A stretch of DNA of 54,642 bases from assembly GCA_045545235.1 (NCBI GenBank), contig JAZQAN010000038.1, forward strand, positions 1 through 54,642, given 5' to 3'. The position numbers and the translations under genes were made by a program. Below the pieces are notes generated by a model, which saw nothing but the letters and a program-made list of their open reading frames with translations, made no database searches and had not been told where the DNA came from. Of the stretch, positions 1-7,300 are shown piece by piece. Numbering within the stretch: position 1 is the first letter of the stretch; each line of letters starts with the position of its first letter. Source of the DNA: CAZNKU01 sp045545235 (GTDB taxonomy: Bacteria; Bacillota; Clostridia; Monoglobales; Firm-18).

Positions 1-74
1 TGGAGGCGCCACCCGGATTTGAACCGGGGATAAAGGCTTTGCAGGCCTCTGCCTTACCACTTGGCTATAGCGCC
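1..74 (-). tRNA. tRNA-Cys (GCA)
   Basis: Reading the minus strand gives a complete cloverleaf: acceptor GGCGCTA pairs with TGGCGCC, the anticodon loop carries GCA, the T-loop is GTTCAAATC, and the discriminator T is followed by an encoded CCA at the window edge. It is the last tRNA visible in a five-gene cluster; the cluster may continue beyond the window. Confidence 0.96.
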
Positions 75-132
75 ACGCCTCTATATTAAATTAAGTTATT
101 GGTAAAAGAAAAGACGCATTTTAAAGCGTCTT

Positions 133-207
133 TGGAGCGGAAGACGAGATTCGAACTCGCGACGTTCACCTTGGCAAGGTGACGCTCTACCACTGAGCCA
201 CTCCCGC
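133..207 (-). tRNA. tRNA-Gly (GCC)
   Basis: Minus-strand cloverleaf with acceptor GCGGGAG, anticodon GCC in the loop flanked by the TCACC/GGTGA stem, T-loop GTTCGAATC and an encoded TCCA 3' end. It lies between tRNA-Phe and tRNA-Cys in the same transcriptional direction. Confidence 0.96.
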
Positions 208-233
208 ATATTATCGAGTGTTAAAAGAAAATT

Positions 234-309
234 TGGTGCCTCCGAGTGGAATCGAACCACTGACACAAGGATTTTCAGTCCTTTGCTCTACCGACTGAGC
301 TACAGAGGC
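234..309 (-). tRNA. tRNA-Phe (GAA)
   Basis: Minus-strand cloverleaf with acceptor GCCTCTG paired to CGGAGGC (one G-T wobble), anticodon GAA inside the AAGGA/TCCTT stem, T-loop GTTCGATTC and encoded ACCA. Only four bases separate it from tRNA-Val, consistent with co-transcription and processing from one precursor. Confidence 0.96.
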
Positions 310-313
310 ATTT

Positions 314-389
314 TGGTGGGAACAATAGGGATCGAACCTATGACCCTCTGCTTGTAAGGCAGATGCTCTCCCAGCTGAGCTATGCTCCC
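314..389 (-). tRNA. tRNA-Val (TAC)
   Basis: Minus-strand cloverleaf with acceptor GGGAGCA, anticodon TAC within the TCTGC/GCAGA stem, T-loop GTTCGATCC and encoded ACCA. Second gene of the cluster in order of transcription. Confidence 0.96.
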
Positions 390-405
390 ATACTGAAAAT
401 AAAGT

Positions 406-482
406 TGGCGACCGAGAAGGGGCTCGAACCCTCGACCTCCAGCGTGACAGGCTGGCGTTCTAACCAACTGAACTACTCGGCC
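406..482 (-). tRNA. tRNA-Asp (GTC)
   Basis: Minus-strand cloverleaf with acceptor GGCCGAG, anticodon GTC within the CCAGC/GCTGG stem, T-loop GTTCGAGCC and encoded GCCA. It is promoter-proximal in the cluster, about 50 bases downstream of the predicted transcription start. Confidence 0.96.
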
Positions 483-536
483 AACTATATTAAACTACGG
501 GACATCTTATCTCTACTGAACCCGTCAGCAAGATAT

Positions 537-565
537 ATTCTACTACAACGAAAACAAAATGTCAA
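537..565 (-). promoter_or_regulatory. promoter of tRNA cluster
   Basis: On the minus strand TTGACA (560-565) is separated by exactly 17 bases from TAGAAT (537-542), a near-consensus sigma-A promoter pointing into the tRNA-Asp gene. Confidence 0.8.
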
Positions 566-608
566 GCATTTTTTTGAAAAAATTTTTAAAATTTTTTGAG
601 TAAATAGA

Positions 609-632
609 AAATGCACTTTATTTAGTGCATTT
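609..632 (-). terminator. possible terminator after hslO
   Basis: A 9-bp perfect stem (AAATGCACT/AGTGCATTT) with a six-base loop spans the hslO stop codon and is followed on the minus strand by TCTATTT. The T-tract is interrupted, so termination efficiency is uncertain. Confidence 0.45.
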
Positions 633-1514
633 CTTTATAAGAACCTCAATATCTTGTGAATTAAATTTATATATTTTATCACAGAAATTACAGGTTATTT
701 CAGTTCCGTTATCTTCAAGCAATGATGTAAGGTCTTTTTTGCCAATGGAAACAAGAGCTTTTTCCACTCTTTCTCTGCTACAGTTACATTTATATTCAGG
801 AGTTTCTTCCTTTAGAATGTGGTAAGGCATAACATCATTTAAAATTTCTTTTATAATTTCTTCAGATGTATAGCCTTTATCTACCATTGTACTTATTGAT
901 GGAATTTCACCAAGTCTTTTTTCAATTGCGGTAATAAGTTGTTCATCTTCAGGACTCCAGCCCGGCATCATCTGAATAACGTAGCCACCTGCAGCTTTTA
1001 CTGTGTAGTCTCTGTCCACAAGTACGCCAAGCGATATTGCGGTAGGGGTCTGTTCGCTTGTTGCATAGTAGTAGGTTAAATCTTCTGCAACTTCCCCGGT
1101 TGTTATTTCAACCTGCCCCCCATACGGTTGGGTACCTTTGCCCAAATCTCTTATAACACTAAGGTAGCCATTTTTACCTATACCGTTGCCTACATCAATT
1201 TTTCCGTCGGGTCGAAGTGGCAGGTCTGCCTGAGGGTTTTGCACATATCCGCGTACCTTGGAATCTGAATTTGCAACTACAATCAAAGTACCCAAAGGAC
1301 CGTTTCCTTTGAATTGTATGGTAAGTGATACATTTTCGTCTTTTTGCATTGCCCCCATAAGAGCACCTGCAGTCAGAGTTCTGCCAAGTGCTGCTGTTGC
1401 AAGAGGCATGGTTTGGTGGATTTTTTGTGCTTCTGCTACAAGGTCTGTTGTAACTGCCGCATAAATTCTCATTGCTGCATTGTCTGTTAATGCAACGGTT
1501 ATTTTGTCATTCAT
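618..1514 (-). CDS. hslO: Hsp33 redox-regulated chaperone
   Basis: The 298-residue product matches Hsp33 over its full length. Hsp33 is a cytosolic holdase: reduced, it binds zinc and is inactive; oxidative unfolding turns it on. The zinc site is visible near the C terminus as C243-x-C245 and C275-x-x-C278, 29 residues apart, which is the family pattern, so redox control should be intact. The start codon overlaps the stop of the upstream ABC transporter gene in an ATGA arrangement (1511-1514), indicating translational coupling and an operon of two genes. A weak stem-loop lies at its end. The identification is secure; the reason for coupling to an ABC exporter is not evident from sequence. Confidence 0.95.
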   Translation of the reverse strand: MNDKITVALTDNAAMRIYAAVTTDLVAEAQKIHQTMPLATAALGRTLTAGALMGAMQKDENVSLTIQFKGNGPLGTLIVVANSDSKVRGYVQNPQADLPLRPDGKIDVGNGIGKNGYLSVIRDLGKGTQPYGGQVEITTGEVAEDLTYYYATSEQTPTAISLGVLVDRDYTVKAAGGYVIQMMPGWSPEDEQLITAIEKRLGEIPSISTMVDKGYTSEEIIKEILNDVMPYHILKEETPEYKCNCSRERVEKALVSIGKKDLTSLLEDNGTEITCNFCDKIYKFNSQDIEVLIKKCTK

Positions 1515-3334
1515 TCTTCTTTATTACCTCCGGTTAATTCGCTAAGTTGTTTTAATTCATAAAATTTGCCTTTTTTCTCCATAAGCTCTTCAAATGTTCC
1601 GCATTCAACCATTTTGCCGTGTTCCAATACGACAATTTTATTTGCATCGCGGATAGTTGAAAGCCTGTGTGCAACTATAAAAGTTGTTCTTCCTTTTATA
1701 AGCTCGTTCATAGCTTGCTGAACGTGATATTCCGAAATGTTGTCAAGTGCCGATGTTGCTTCATCCAGAATAATAATTCTCGGGTCGCGGATAAGGGCAC
1801 GTGCGATTGAAATACGTTGTTTCTGACCGCCGGAAAGATTTCCGCCGTTTTCTGTAACAGGGGTGTCGATGCCCTGTGGTAATTGGTCTATAAATTCTGT
1901 AATGTTTGCCTGTTCTATAACCTTTTGCAAACGTTCTTCGCTTACGTTATCCATACCGTATAGAATGTTTTCGCGTATAGTTCCTGAAAACATTATACAA
2001 CTTTGCGGAACAACGGATATGAAATGGCGGTAACTTGTAAGGTCAAGATATTCTATGGGTTTGCCGTCAATTAAAAGTGAGCCGTTTGTAGCACGTAAAA
2101 AGCCTATAATAAGGTTCATTACAGTTGATTTTCCCGACCCTGATGAGCCTACAAACGCAACACATTCTCCCGGTTGAACGTCCAGAGAAAGGTTGTTTAT
2201 TATAATCTTATCTGAATCCGGATATCTGTAAGAAACATTTTTAAACTGTATAGAGCCGTGAATGTGTCTTAATTTGATTTTTTTGTCGTTGTTTTCTATT
2301 TTGTTTGAAATAAGAATTTCTGAAATTGATTTTAACGATTCTCCACCCTTTAACAGCTCGGGGTAAATAGCAAGAAGATTTTGAACATTGCCTGCTATTG
2401 TTGAAAAATATGAGTGGAAGAGAACAACAGAGCCAACTGTGATAATTCCGCTGTATGCAAGCGAGCCTGTGAAAATAAGGCAAAGTGCCGACATAGCCTG
2501 AACAACCACCCAGCTTGTTGAGCCGAAAAGGGCATTTGTCATATCCACATTATAGCTCACACGACGTAGTTTTTTGATGCCGTTTTCAAGCTTTCCGGTT
2601 TCAATTTCCTCAAGACCGTGAGCCTTTGTTACAGGTATAAGGTCAATCATTTCGGCAATATCCGATGTAAGGTTTTCCGCTTCCTTGCGAAGGCTTGATG
2701 TTGCCTTGCGCATTTTTTTGCTGAATATTTTTCTGAGCAACACGGTAATTGGGACCATAACAACAAATGCGACTGTAACGATCCAGCTTTTTGTAAGGGA
2801 AATTGCAATTGTAACAATTAATGAAATGATGGTAGGAATAAGACTTTCCATTATTCTTTCCATAAATAATTCTATACATTCCATATCTCGTACAAATTTG
2901 GACTGCAATCTGCCTGACTGAAGTTCTTTGTGGTATGTAAGTGAAATCTGGTGAAGCTTTTTTACCATAGTGTTTCTGAGACCTGCACTTATGCTGCGGA
3001 GCATTTTACTCTTTTTGTTAATAAAGAGGGTGTGTGTAGGTATATTCTGAATGATAAAAATCAGTAAAATTACACCATAAATATATATTTCAGTAATGCT
3101 GTGAACATTTGGATAAGTGATAATGTCAACAATTTGTGCAAGAACAACCGGTATAAGGTAAACCGGTGACTGTTTTATTATAAAGTACAAAATAGTAATA
3201 ATAAAATCCTTTTTGTTTTCTTTAAAAATAGATTTCATTATCTTCCAGCCAATACCTTTGGTATCACGGACACCTTTGAAGTAGTGTCTGTAATCGGGAA
3301 TTGTGTTATCAAGGTGTTTTTCTGAATTTAACAT
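1511..3334 (-). CDS. ABC transporter, fused membrane and ATPase domains
   Basis: A type-I exporter half-transporter of 607 residues. After a roughly 45-residue cytosolic leader there are about six membrane segments (to about residue 330) and then a nucleotide-binding domain with Walker A GSSGSGKST, the signature LSGGQKQR, Walker B IIILDEATSAL and the H-loop of IVAHRLST. It should work as a homodimer, or as a heterodimer with a partner encoded elsewhere. Substrate cannot be told; the family includes lipid, peptide and multidrug exporters. The open frame extends to an ATG at 3370, but that codon overlaps the -10 box of the gene's own promoter, whereas the ATG at 3334 has a GGAGAG ribosome site and is chosen here. 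Overlaps hslO by four bases. Confidence 0.88.
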   Translation of the reverse strand: MLNSEKHLDNTIPDYRHYFKGVRDTKGIGWKIMKSIFKENKKDFIITILYFIIKQSPVYLIPVVLAQIVDIITYPNVHSITEIYIYGVILLIFIIQNIPTHTLFINKKSKMLRSISAGLRNTMVKKLHQISLTYHKELQSGRLQSKFVRDMECIELFMERIMESLIPTIISLIVTIAISLTKSWIVTVAFVVMVPITVLLRKIFSKKMRKATSSLRKEAENLTSDIAEMIDLIPVTKAHGLEEIETGKLENGIKKLRRVSYNVDMTNALFGSTSWVVVQAMSALCLIFTGSLAYSGIITVGSVVLFHSYFSTIAGNVQNLLAIYPELLKGGESLKSISEILISNKIENNDKKIKLRHIHGSIQFKNVSYRYPDSDKIIINNLSLDVQPGECVAFVGSSGSGKSTVMNLIIGFLRATNGSLLIDGKPIEYLDLTSYRHFISVVPQSCIMFSGTIRENILYGMDNVSEERLQKVIEQANITEFIDQLPQGIDTPVTENGGNLSGGQKQRISIARALIRDPRIIILDEATSALDNISEYHVQQAMNELIKGRTTFIVAHRLSTIRDANKIVVLEHGKMVECGTFEELMEKKGKFYELKQLSELTGGNKEE

Positions 3335-3368
3335 AACTACCACTCTCCGGATGTATGATTTTGCCCTC

Positions 3369-3396
3369 ATTATAACACACGGTAATTATAAGTCAA
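3369..3396 (-). promoter_or_regulatory. promoter of ABC transporter-hslO
   Basis: Minus-strand TTGACT (3391-3396), 16-base spacer, TATAAT (3369-3374). The -10 box overlaps the upstream in-frame ATG at 3368-3370, which rules that codon out as a start for transcripts from this promoter. Confidence 0.75.
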
Positions 3397-3447
3397 TAGT
3401 TTTTTAAAATTATTTTTTCTTTTAATTATTTTGTAATATTACGGGTT

Positions 3448-3900
3448 TTATTTATGGTAATTTTCGTTATTTATTATCTTGAATGCACGGTAAATCTGTT
3501 CTGATAAAACAACTCTCATTAATTGATGCGGAAATGTCATTTTTGAAAATGAAAGCTTTATCTTGCCCATGTTTTTTATTCGTTCATCGAGTCCGTTTGA
3601 ACCACCTATTATAAAGGTAATGTGAGAATTACCTTCCACAGAGGTTTTGCTTATGAAATCTGCAAGCTCTTCACTTGAAAGCTGCTTGCCCTCTACGCAA
3701 AGAGGAACACAAACCCCTTTTATTTTTGGGATTATAAGTTCTGCCTCCCGTTGTATTTCCATATTGTCGTCAGGATAATCCTGTACCTGGGTTATTTTAA
3801 AGTTGCAGTATCTGCCAAGTCTTTTGCTGTATTCTTCAATGGCGGCAGTGAAATACTTCTCTTTTATTTTGCCTACGGCAATTATTTCGATTGTTATCAT
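3448..3900 (-). CDS. rlmH: 23S rRNA pseudouridine-1915 N3-methyltransferase RlmH
   Basis: A 150-residue SPOUT-fold protein recognisable as RlmH, which methylates pseudouridine 1915 in helix 69 of 23S rRNA on assembled 70S ribosomes using S-adenosylmethionine. The start MITIEIIAVGKIKEKY, the glycine-rich FIIGGSNGLD loop and the C-terminal SEQIYRAFKIINNENYHK are all family hallmarks. Family members are usually near 159 residues, so this is slightly short but complete. A GAGGTG ribosome site lies five bases upstream of the ATG. It has its own promoter and is separated from the ABC transporter gene, so it is probably monocistronic. Confidence 0.95.
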   Translation of the reverse strand: MITIEIIAVGKIKEKYFTAAIEEYSKRLGRYCNFKITQVQDYPDDNMEIQREAELIIPKIKGVCVPLCVEGKQLSSEELADFISKTSVEGNSHITFIIGGSNGLDERIKNMGKIKLSFSKMTFPHQLMRVVLSEQIYRAFKIINNENYHK

Positions 3901-3923
3901 AAAAACACCTCATTTTAAACACT

Positions 3924-3953
3924 ATTATAACATGTGTCCTGTAATTTTCGCAA
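3924..3953 (-). promoter_or_regulatory. promoter of rlmH
   Basis: Minus-strand TTGCGA (3948-3953), 18-base spacer, TATAAT (3924-3929), 24 bases upstream of the rlmH start. Confidence 0.65.
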
Positions 3954-3979
3954 TACAATAAATTTTTTTAAAAAAACTA

Positions 3980-4008
3980 TTGACAATGTCCGTCGGGTGT
4001 GGTATTAT
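3980..4008 (+). promoter_or_regulatory. promoter of infC-rpmI-rplT
   Basis: TTGACA (3980-3985), 17-base spacer, TATTAT (4003-4008). Predicted start near 4015 gives a leader of about 140 bases before infC. Its -35 region lies about 30 bases from the divergent rlmH promoter. Confidence 0.85.
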
Positions 4009-4014
4009 ATTTTG

Positions 4015-4156
4015 GCAAAGCAGAAAAGTTATCCAACTTTCTCACCTTTTCGACAATGGGTTGACTGGGTTATAAAATTGTTAATAATCAGTTTTATAAT
4101 AGATGTGGATAGCTTTATGCTATCCACATTTTCTTTTATTTTTGGGGGTGCATGTT
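4015..4156 (+). promoter_or_regulatory. infC leader with attenuator (L20-leader type)
   Basis: The untranslated leader can fold two exclusive ways. A terminator hairpin occupies 4104-4128. Alternatively 4027-4035 (AGTTATCCA) can pair over nine positions (one G-U) with 4106-4114 (TGGATAGCT), the left arm of the terminator, while an 8-bp hairpin (4070-4077 with 4092-4099) closes the intervening loop. Bacillota infC operons are known to be feedback-controlled by ribosomal protein L20 binding such a leader; assignment to that class is by position and architecture. Confidence 0.75.
4104..4140 (+). terminator. attenuator terminator in infC leader
   Basis: Perfect 10-bp stem TGTGGATAGC/GCTATCCACA (4104-4113, 4119-4128), loop TTTAT, then a T-rich run TTTTCTTTTATTTTT. 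It ends just before the infC ribosome site, so it would act as a premature terminator. Confidence 0.85.
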
Positions 4157-4669
4157 ATCAGTAAGGAACATGTTATTAATGAAAAAATCAGAGAGAAAGA
4201 AGTTCGTCTTATAGGCGACAATGGTGAACAGCTTGGTATTGTTTCTTCACAGCAGGCTCTTGATATGGCAGTCGAGAAGAACCTTGACCTTGTTATGATT
4301 GCACCTAATGCGGTTCCGCCTGTTTGCAAGATTATGGATTACGGTAAGTTCCGTTTTGAAGCTGCAAAGAAGGAAAAAGAACAGCGTAAAAACCAGAAGG
4401 TTGTCGAAACTAAGGAAGTTCGTCTTACACCTAACATTGATGACCATGATTTTTTCACAAAGGTAAACAATGCTAAAAAGTTTTTGAAAAGCGGTAACAA
4501 GGTTAAGGTTACGGTTCGTTTCCGCGGAAGAGAAGTTACTCATGCTTCACTTGGCGAAGATATTCTTATCAGATTCAAGGATGAAGTTGAAGAGTTTGGC
4601 GTTGTAGATAAGCAACCCAAAATGGAAGGCAGAAATATGTCTATGTTTATTTCACCGAAAGGTGCTTAA
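4157..4669 (+). CDS. infC: translation initiation factor IF-3
   Basis: Encodes IF3 (about 170 residues), which binds the 30S subunit, prevents premature 50S joining and proofreads start codons. The N-terminal domain (ISKEHVINEKIREKEVRLI), lysine-rich linker and C-terminal domain ending KMEGRNMSMFISP are all present. The frame extends upstream to ATG 4103, but that codon lies inside the attenuator hairpin. Family alignment places the start at ATC 4157-4159, six bases after GGGGGTG. A non-canonical start is typical of infC and lets IF3 repress its own synthesis. In-frame GTG at 4148 is an alternative but overlaps the ribosome site. First gene of the infC-rpmI-rplT operon. Confidence 0.95.
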   Translation: MSKEHVINEKIREKEVRLIGDNGEQLGIVSSQQALDMAVEKNLDLVMIAPNAVPPVCKIMDYGKFRFEAAKKEKEQRKNQKVVETKEVRLTPNIDDHDFFTKVNNAKKFLKSGNKVKVTVRFRGREVTHASLGEDILIRFKDEVEEFGVVDKQPKMEGRNMSMFISPKGA

Positions 4670-4710
4670 ATAATAAAAATTTAAAGCGAATACGAAAGGA
4701 GAATTGCTTT

Positions 4711-4911
4711 ATGGCTAATAAAATAAAAACTCACAGAGGTGCTGCTAAAAGATTTAAGCTTACAGCTACCGGTAAAGTTAAAAGAGGTTCTGCGTTCAGA
4801 AGCCACATTTTGAACAAGAAGACAACAAAGAGAAAAAGAGGCCTTAGAAAGGCTGCTTACTGCCATGATTCAAATGCAGCAGTTATCAAGAAGTTAATTC
4901 CATACAAATAA
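4711..4911 (+). CDS. rpmI: 50S ribosomal protein L35
   Basis: A 66-residue, very basic protein beginning MANKIKTHRGAAKRFKLT, the standard start of bL35, with the later KKTTKRKRGLRKA stretch also conserved. It is a structural protein of the large ribosomal subunit. An AAAGGAG site precedes the ATG. Its position between infC and rplT is the conserved operon order, and it should be co-regulated by the upstream attenuator. Confidence 0.97.
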   Translation: MANKIKTHRGAAKRFKLTATGKVKRGSAFRSHILNKKTTKRKRGLRKAAYCHDSNAAVIKKLIPYK

Positions 4912-4941
4912 TATTCGATAAAGCGTAGGAGGTAAATATAA

Positions 4942-5298
4942 ATGGCTAGAATTAAAGGTGCTATGCACACTAGAAAAAGACATAAAAAAATATTAAAGCT
5001 TGCTAAAGGTTACAGAGGTGGTAGAAGCCGTTTGTTCAGAACAGCTAACGAAGCTGTTATGAAGGCTATGTCAAACGCTTACATCGGCAGAAAGCTTAAA
5101 AAGAGAGATTTCCGTCAGCTATGGATTGCTCGTATCAATGCTGCTGCACGTGCTAACGGCATGAACTACAGCACAATGATGAACGGTCTTAAAAAAGCTG
5201 GAATCAGCATTAACAGAAAAATGCTTGCTGAAATCGCAGTATCAGATGCTGCATCATTCACAGCTTTGGTAGAAAAAGCTAAAGAAGCAAGAAAATAA
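4942..5298 (+). CDS. rplT: 50S ribosomal protein L20
   Basis: A 118-residue basic protein, full length for bL20: MARIKGAMHTRKRHKKIL at the N terminus, RKLKKRDFRQLWIARINAA in the middle. It binds 23S rRNA early in 50S assembly and, in Bacillota, is the repressor that acts on the infC leader, so the last gene product probably feeds back on the attenuator at 4104-4140. An AGGAGG ribosome site lies 8 bases upstream. Confidence 0.97.
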   Translation: MARIKGAMHTRKRHKKILKLAKGYRGGRSRLFRTANEAVMKAMSNAYIGRKLKKRDFRQLWIARINAAARANGMNYSTMMNGLKKAGISINRKMLAEIAVSDAASFTALVEKAKEARK

Positions 5299-5310
5299 TA
5301 AATTTTTTAT

Positions 5311-5332
5311 TGGGGTCGCGTATGCGTCCCCA
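5311..5332 (+). terminator. probable terminator after rplT
   Basis: Stem TGGGGTCGC/GCGTCCCCA (8 of 9 pairs, one T-T mismatch) with loop GTAT, 12 bases after the rplT stop. The following tract (TTTGCTATATTT) is only moderately T-rich. Confidence 0.55.
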
Positions 5333-5360
5333 TTTGCTATATTTACTGTTAAAAAAAATA

Positions 5361-5389
5361 TTGATTTTTTAAAATTTTTCTGATATATT
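5361..5389 (+). promoter_or_regulatory. promoter of RNA methyltransferase-dprA-topA-trmFO
   Basis: TTGATT (5361-5366), 17-base spacer, TATATT (5384-5389). The predicted start point, near 5396, is only a few bases ahead of the first possible start codons. Confidence 0.6.
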
Positions 5390-5402
5390 ACCTAATAAAG
5401 TG

Positions 5403-6164
5403 ATGAATGATATGATAAAAGAAATTACTTCTACAGAAAATAAAATATATAAACAGACAAAGAAACTTCTGAACCGTTCGGAACGTAACAAAACAGGTAT
5501 GTTTATTGCGGAAGGGCAACGCATAGTTGAAGATGCAGTATGTTCCAATTCAGTTGAATATATTTTTGTTTCACAAAATTATGATGGTAAAATTTATGAT
5601 TTGCCTACATATCGTGTTAATGAAAAAATGTTTTCGGCTTTGTCGGATACAGAAACAACACAGGGTGTACTTGCAGTTTGTAAAATGAAAGAATACAACA
5701 TTGAACAAGTAGATTGCGACGTTTTACTGATATGTGATGGTGTTTCTGATCCGGGGAATCTTGGCACACTCATTCGTACTGCTGAATGTAGCGGAGCCGG
5801 TGGTGTGGTACTTTTAAAAGGTACTGTTGACCCATACAGTCCTAAGGTGGTTCGTTCTACAATGGGGTCAATATTTCGTGTGCCTGTTTATTTTGCAGAG
5901 GCAAAGGATTTACCTATGCATCTTTCTGATTATTCAATTGTTGCAACTGTTCTTGATGGGTCGAAGGATTTGTATGACATTATTTTCCCGCAAAAAGTTG
6001 CAGTTGTTGTTGGTAATGAAGCGCGTGGTGTTAGTGAAGAGGTTGCTTCAATGGCAGATATCCGTACACTTATACCAATGTGTGGAAATGCCGAGTCGTT
6101 GAATGCTTCAGTTGCAGGTAGTATAGTAATGTATGAAATTTTAAGACAAAAAAATCTTAAATAA
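5403..6164 (+). CDS. TrmH/SpoU-family RNA 2'-O-methyltransferase
   Basis: About 253 residues. An N-terminal substrate-binding domain (to about residue 95, with NKTGMFIAEGQRIVEDA) is followed by a SPOUT catalytic domain with the three family motifs: CDGVSDPGNLGTLIRTAE, VVVGNEARGVSEE and PMCGNAESLNASVAGSI. It should transfer a methyl group from S-adenosylmethionine to a ribose 2'-OH in rRNA or tRNA; the exact nucleotide cannot be told, although the layout resembles RlmB/TsnR-like proteins. Possible starts are GTG 5400, ATG 5403 and ATG 5412; none has a ribosome binding site, and the predicted transcript begins at about 5396, so the mRNA may be nearly leaderless. dprA follows 13 bases later. Confidence 0.88.
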   Translation: MNDMIKEITSTENKIYKQTKKLLNRSERNKTGMFIAEGQRIVEDAVCSNSVEYIFVSQNYDGKIYDLPTYRVNEKMFSALSDTETTQGVLAVCKMKEYNIEQVDCDVLLICDGVSDPGNLGTLIRTAECSGAGGVVLLKGTVDPYSPKVVRSTMGSIFRVPVYFAEAKDLPMHLSDYSIVATVLDGSKDLYDIIFPQKVAVVVGNEARGVSEEVASMADIRTLIPMCGNAESLNASVAGSIVMYEILRQKNLK

Positions 6165-6177
6165 CCGGAGGATAATT

Positions 6178-7278
6178 ATGGAAAAGCTTTACGCAATATG
6201 GCTTGCCGAGACCTTCGGTGCAGGCAGTCGTATTTCTTCGTTGTTGTGTGAATATTATGATTCTTTTGAGGCAATATATAATGCAGATTCCGAAGAATTG
6301 AGATTAATTGAAGGAATTACTCATATTCATATAGAAAAAATGTGCAATAAAAGTCTTGAAAGGGCGGAAGAAATAGCATCGGAATGCGCCGCACTTTATA
6401 TTGATATAATTACAATTTTTGATGAAAAATACCCTGAAAATTTAAAAAATATATCCTGTCCGCCGATTGTACTTTATGTAAAGGGTAGATTGCCGGGTGA
6501 TAAAAATATCCCATCAGTAGCAATTGTGGGGTCACGCAGACCAAGTAATTACGGTGCCAAAATGGCAACAAAGTTTGCTGAAGACCTTGGAAAAAGGGGC
6601 TTTATGATTGTCAGCGGCATGGCAAGAGGTGTAGATACCTGTGCACATCGGGGAGCTTTGAAATCCGAGGCTTTTACAATTGCAGTTTTGGGTTGTGGTG
6701 TTGATGTACTTTATCCTCCTGAAAATGGCGGAATAAAAGACCTTATAGAAACAAACGGAGCAGTTATTTCTGAATTTGCACCGGGAACAGCACCTATGCC
6801 TACACATTTTCCTGTACGTAACAGAATAGTAAGCGGACTTTCAAATGCTGTTCTTATAGTAGAGGGGAAGGCTTCAAGCGGTTCTTCGATAACTGCAAAC
6901 ATCGCCAAGGATCAGGGAAGAGAAGTGTTTTGTCTTCCCGGTAATGTTGATAATCCGCTAAGCACAGTATCACACAAACTTATTCGTGAAGGGGCAAGGC
7001 TTGTAACTTGTGCGGAGGATATTATAACCGATATGGGGTATATGCTGGTTGAGAAAAAACTGAATGAGATTGAACAAAATGAATTTGCGTTTTCAAAGCT
7101 TACAGAGGAACAGCGGAGAATTGCAAATGTTCTTGACAAAAGCACCCCGATGCATATAGATGAAATTTGTTTTAAATCAGGTATTGAAATTGCACTTGCA
7201 AATCAGTGTCTGTTTATGTTGGAACTTTCGGGTATGGTTACGCAATTACCCGGTAAACAATATATATTAAGCCTGTAA
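6178..7278 (+). CDS. dprA: DNA processing protein DprA
   Basis: A 366-residue DprA. This protein binds incoming single-stranded DNA during natural transformation and loads RecA. There is an N-terminal helix-hairpin-helix/SAM-like region (residues 1-70), the extended Rossmann fold with VAIVGSRRPSNYGAKMA, VSGMARGVDTCAHRGAL and GSSITANIAKDQGREVFCLPG, and a C-terminal winged helix (about 305-366). GGAGG precedes the ATG. Length and motifs are complete. With comM elsewhere in the window it hints at transformation capacity, but both genes are also common in bacteria never shown to transform. The neighbour topA is a frequent partner in Bacillota. Confidence 0.95.
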   Translation: MEKLYAIWLAETFGAGSRISSLLCEYYDSFEAIYNADSEELRLIEGITHIHIEKMCNKSLERAEEIASECAALYIDIITIFDEKYPENLKNISCPPIVLYVKGRLPGDKNIPSVAIVGSRRPSNYGAKMATKFAEDLGKRGFMIVSGMARGVDTCAHRGALKSEAFTIAVLGCGVDVLYPPENGGIKDLIETNGAVISEFAPGTAPMPTHFPVRNRIVSGLSNAVLIVEGKASSGSSITANIAKDQGREVFCLPGNVDNPLSTVSHKLIREGARLVTCAEDIITDMGYMLVEKKLNEIEQNEFAFSKLTEEQRRIANVLDKSTPMHIDEICFKSGIEIALANQCLFMLELSGMVTQLPGKQYILSL

Positions 7279-7300
7279 CTGGGCAGAAACGGAGGCCTTT

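Noticed and set aside
363..599. Reading frame of 78 codons across the tRNA-Val/Asp genes
   Set aside because: It runs through two tRNA genes and their promoter on the opposite strand; no ribosome site and no recognisable protein.
4120..4128. DnaA-box-like TATCCACA
   Set aside because: It is one arm of the infC attenuator hairpin and stands alone; a replication origin would need a group of boxes.
3934..4164. Reading frame of 76 codons over the infC promoter and leader
   Set aside because: It covers a promoter, the attenuator and the IF3 start; the composition is that of untranslated AT-rich DNA.
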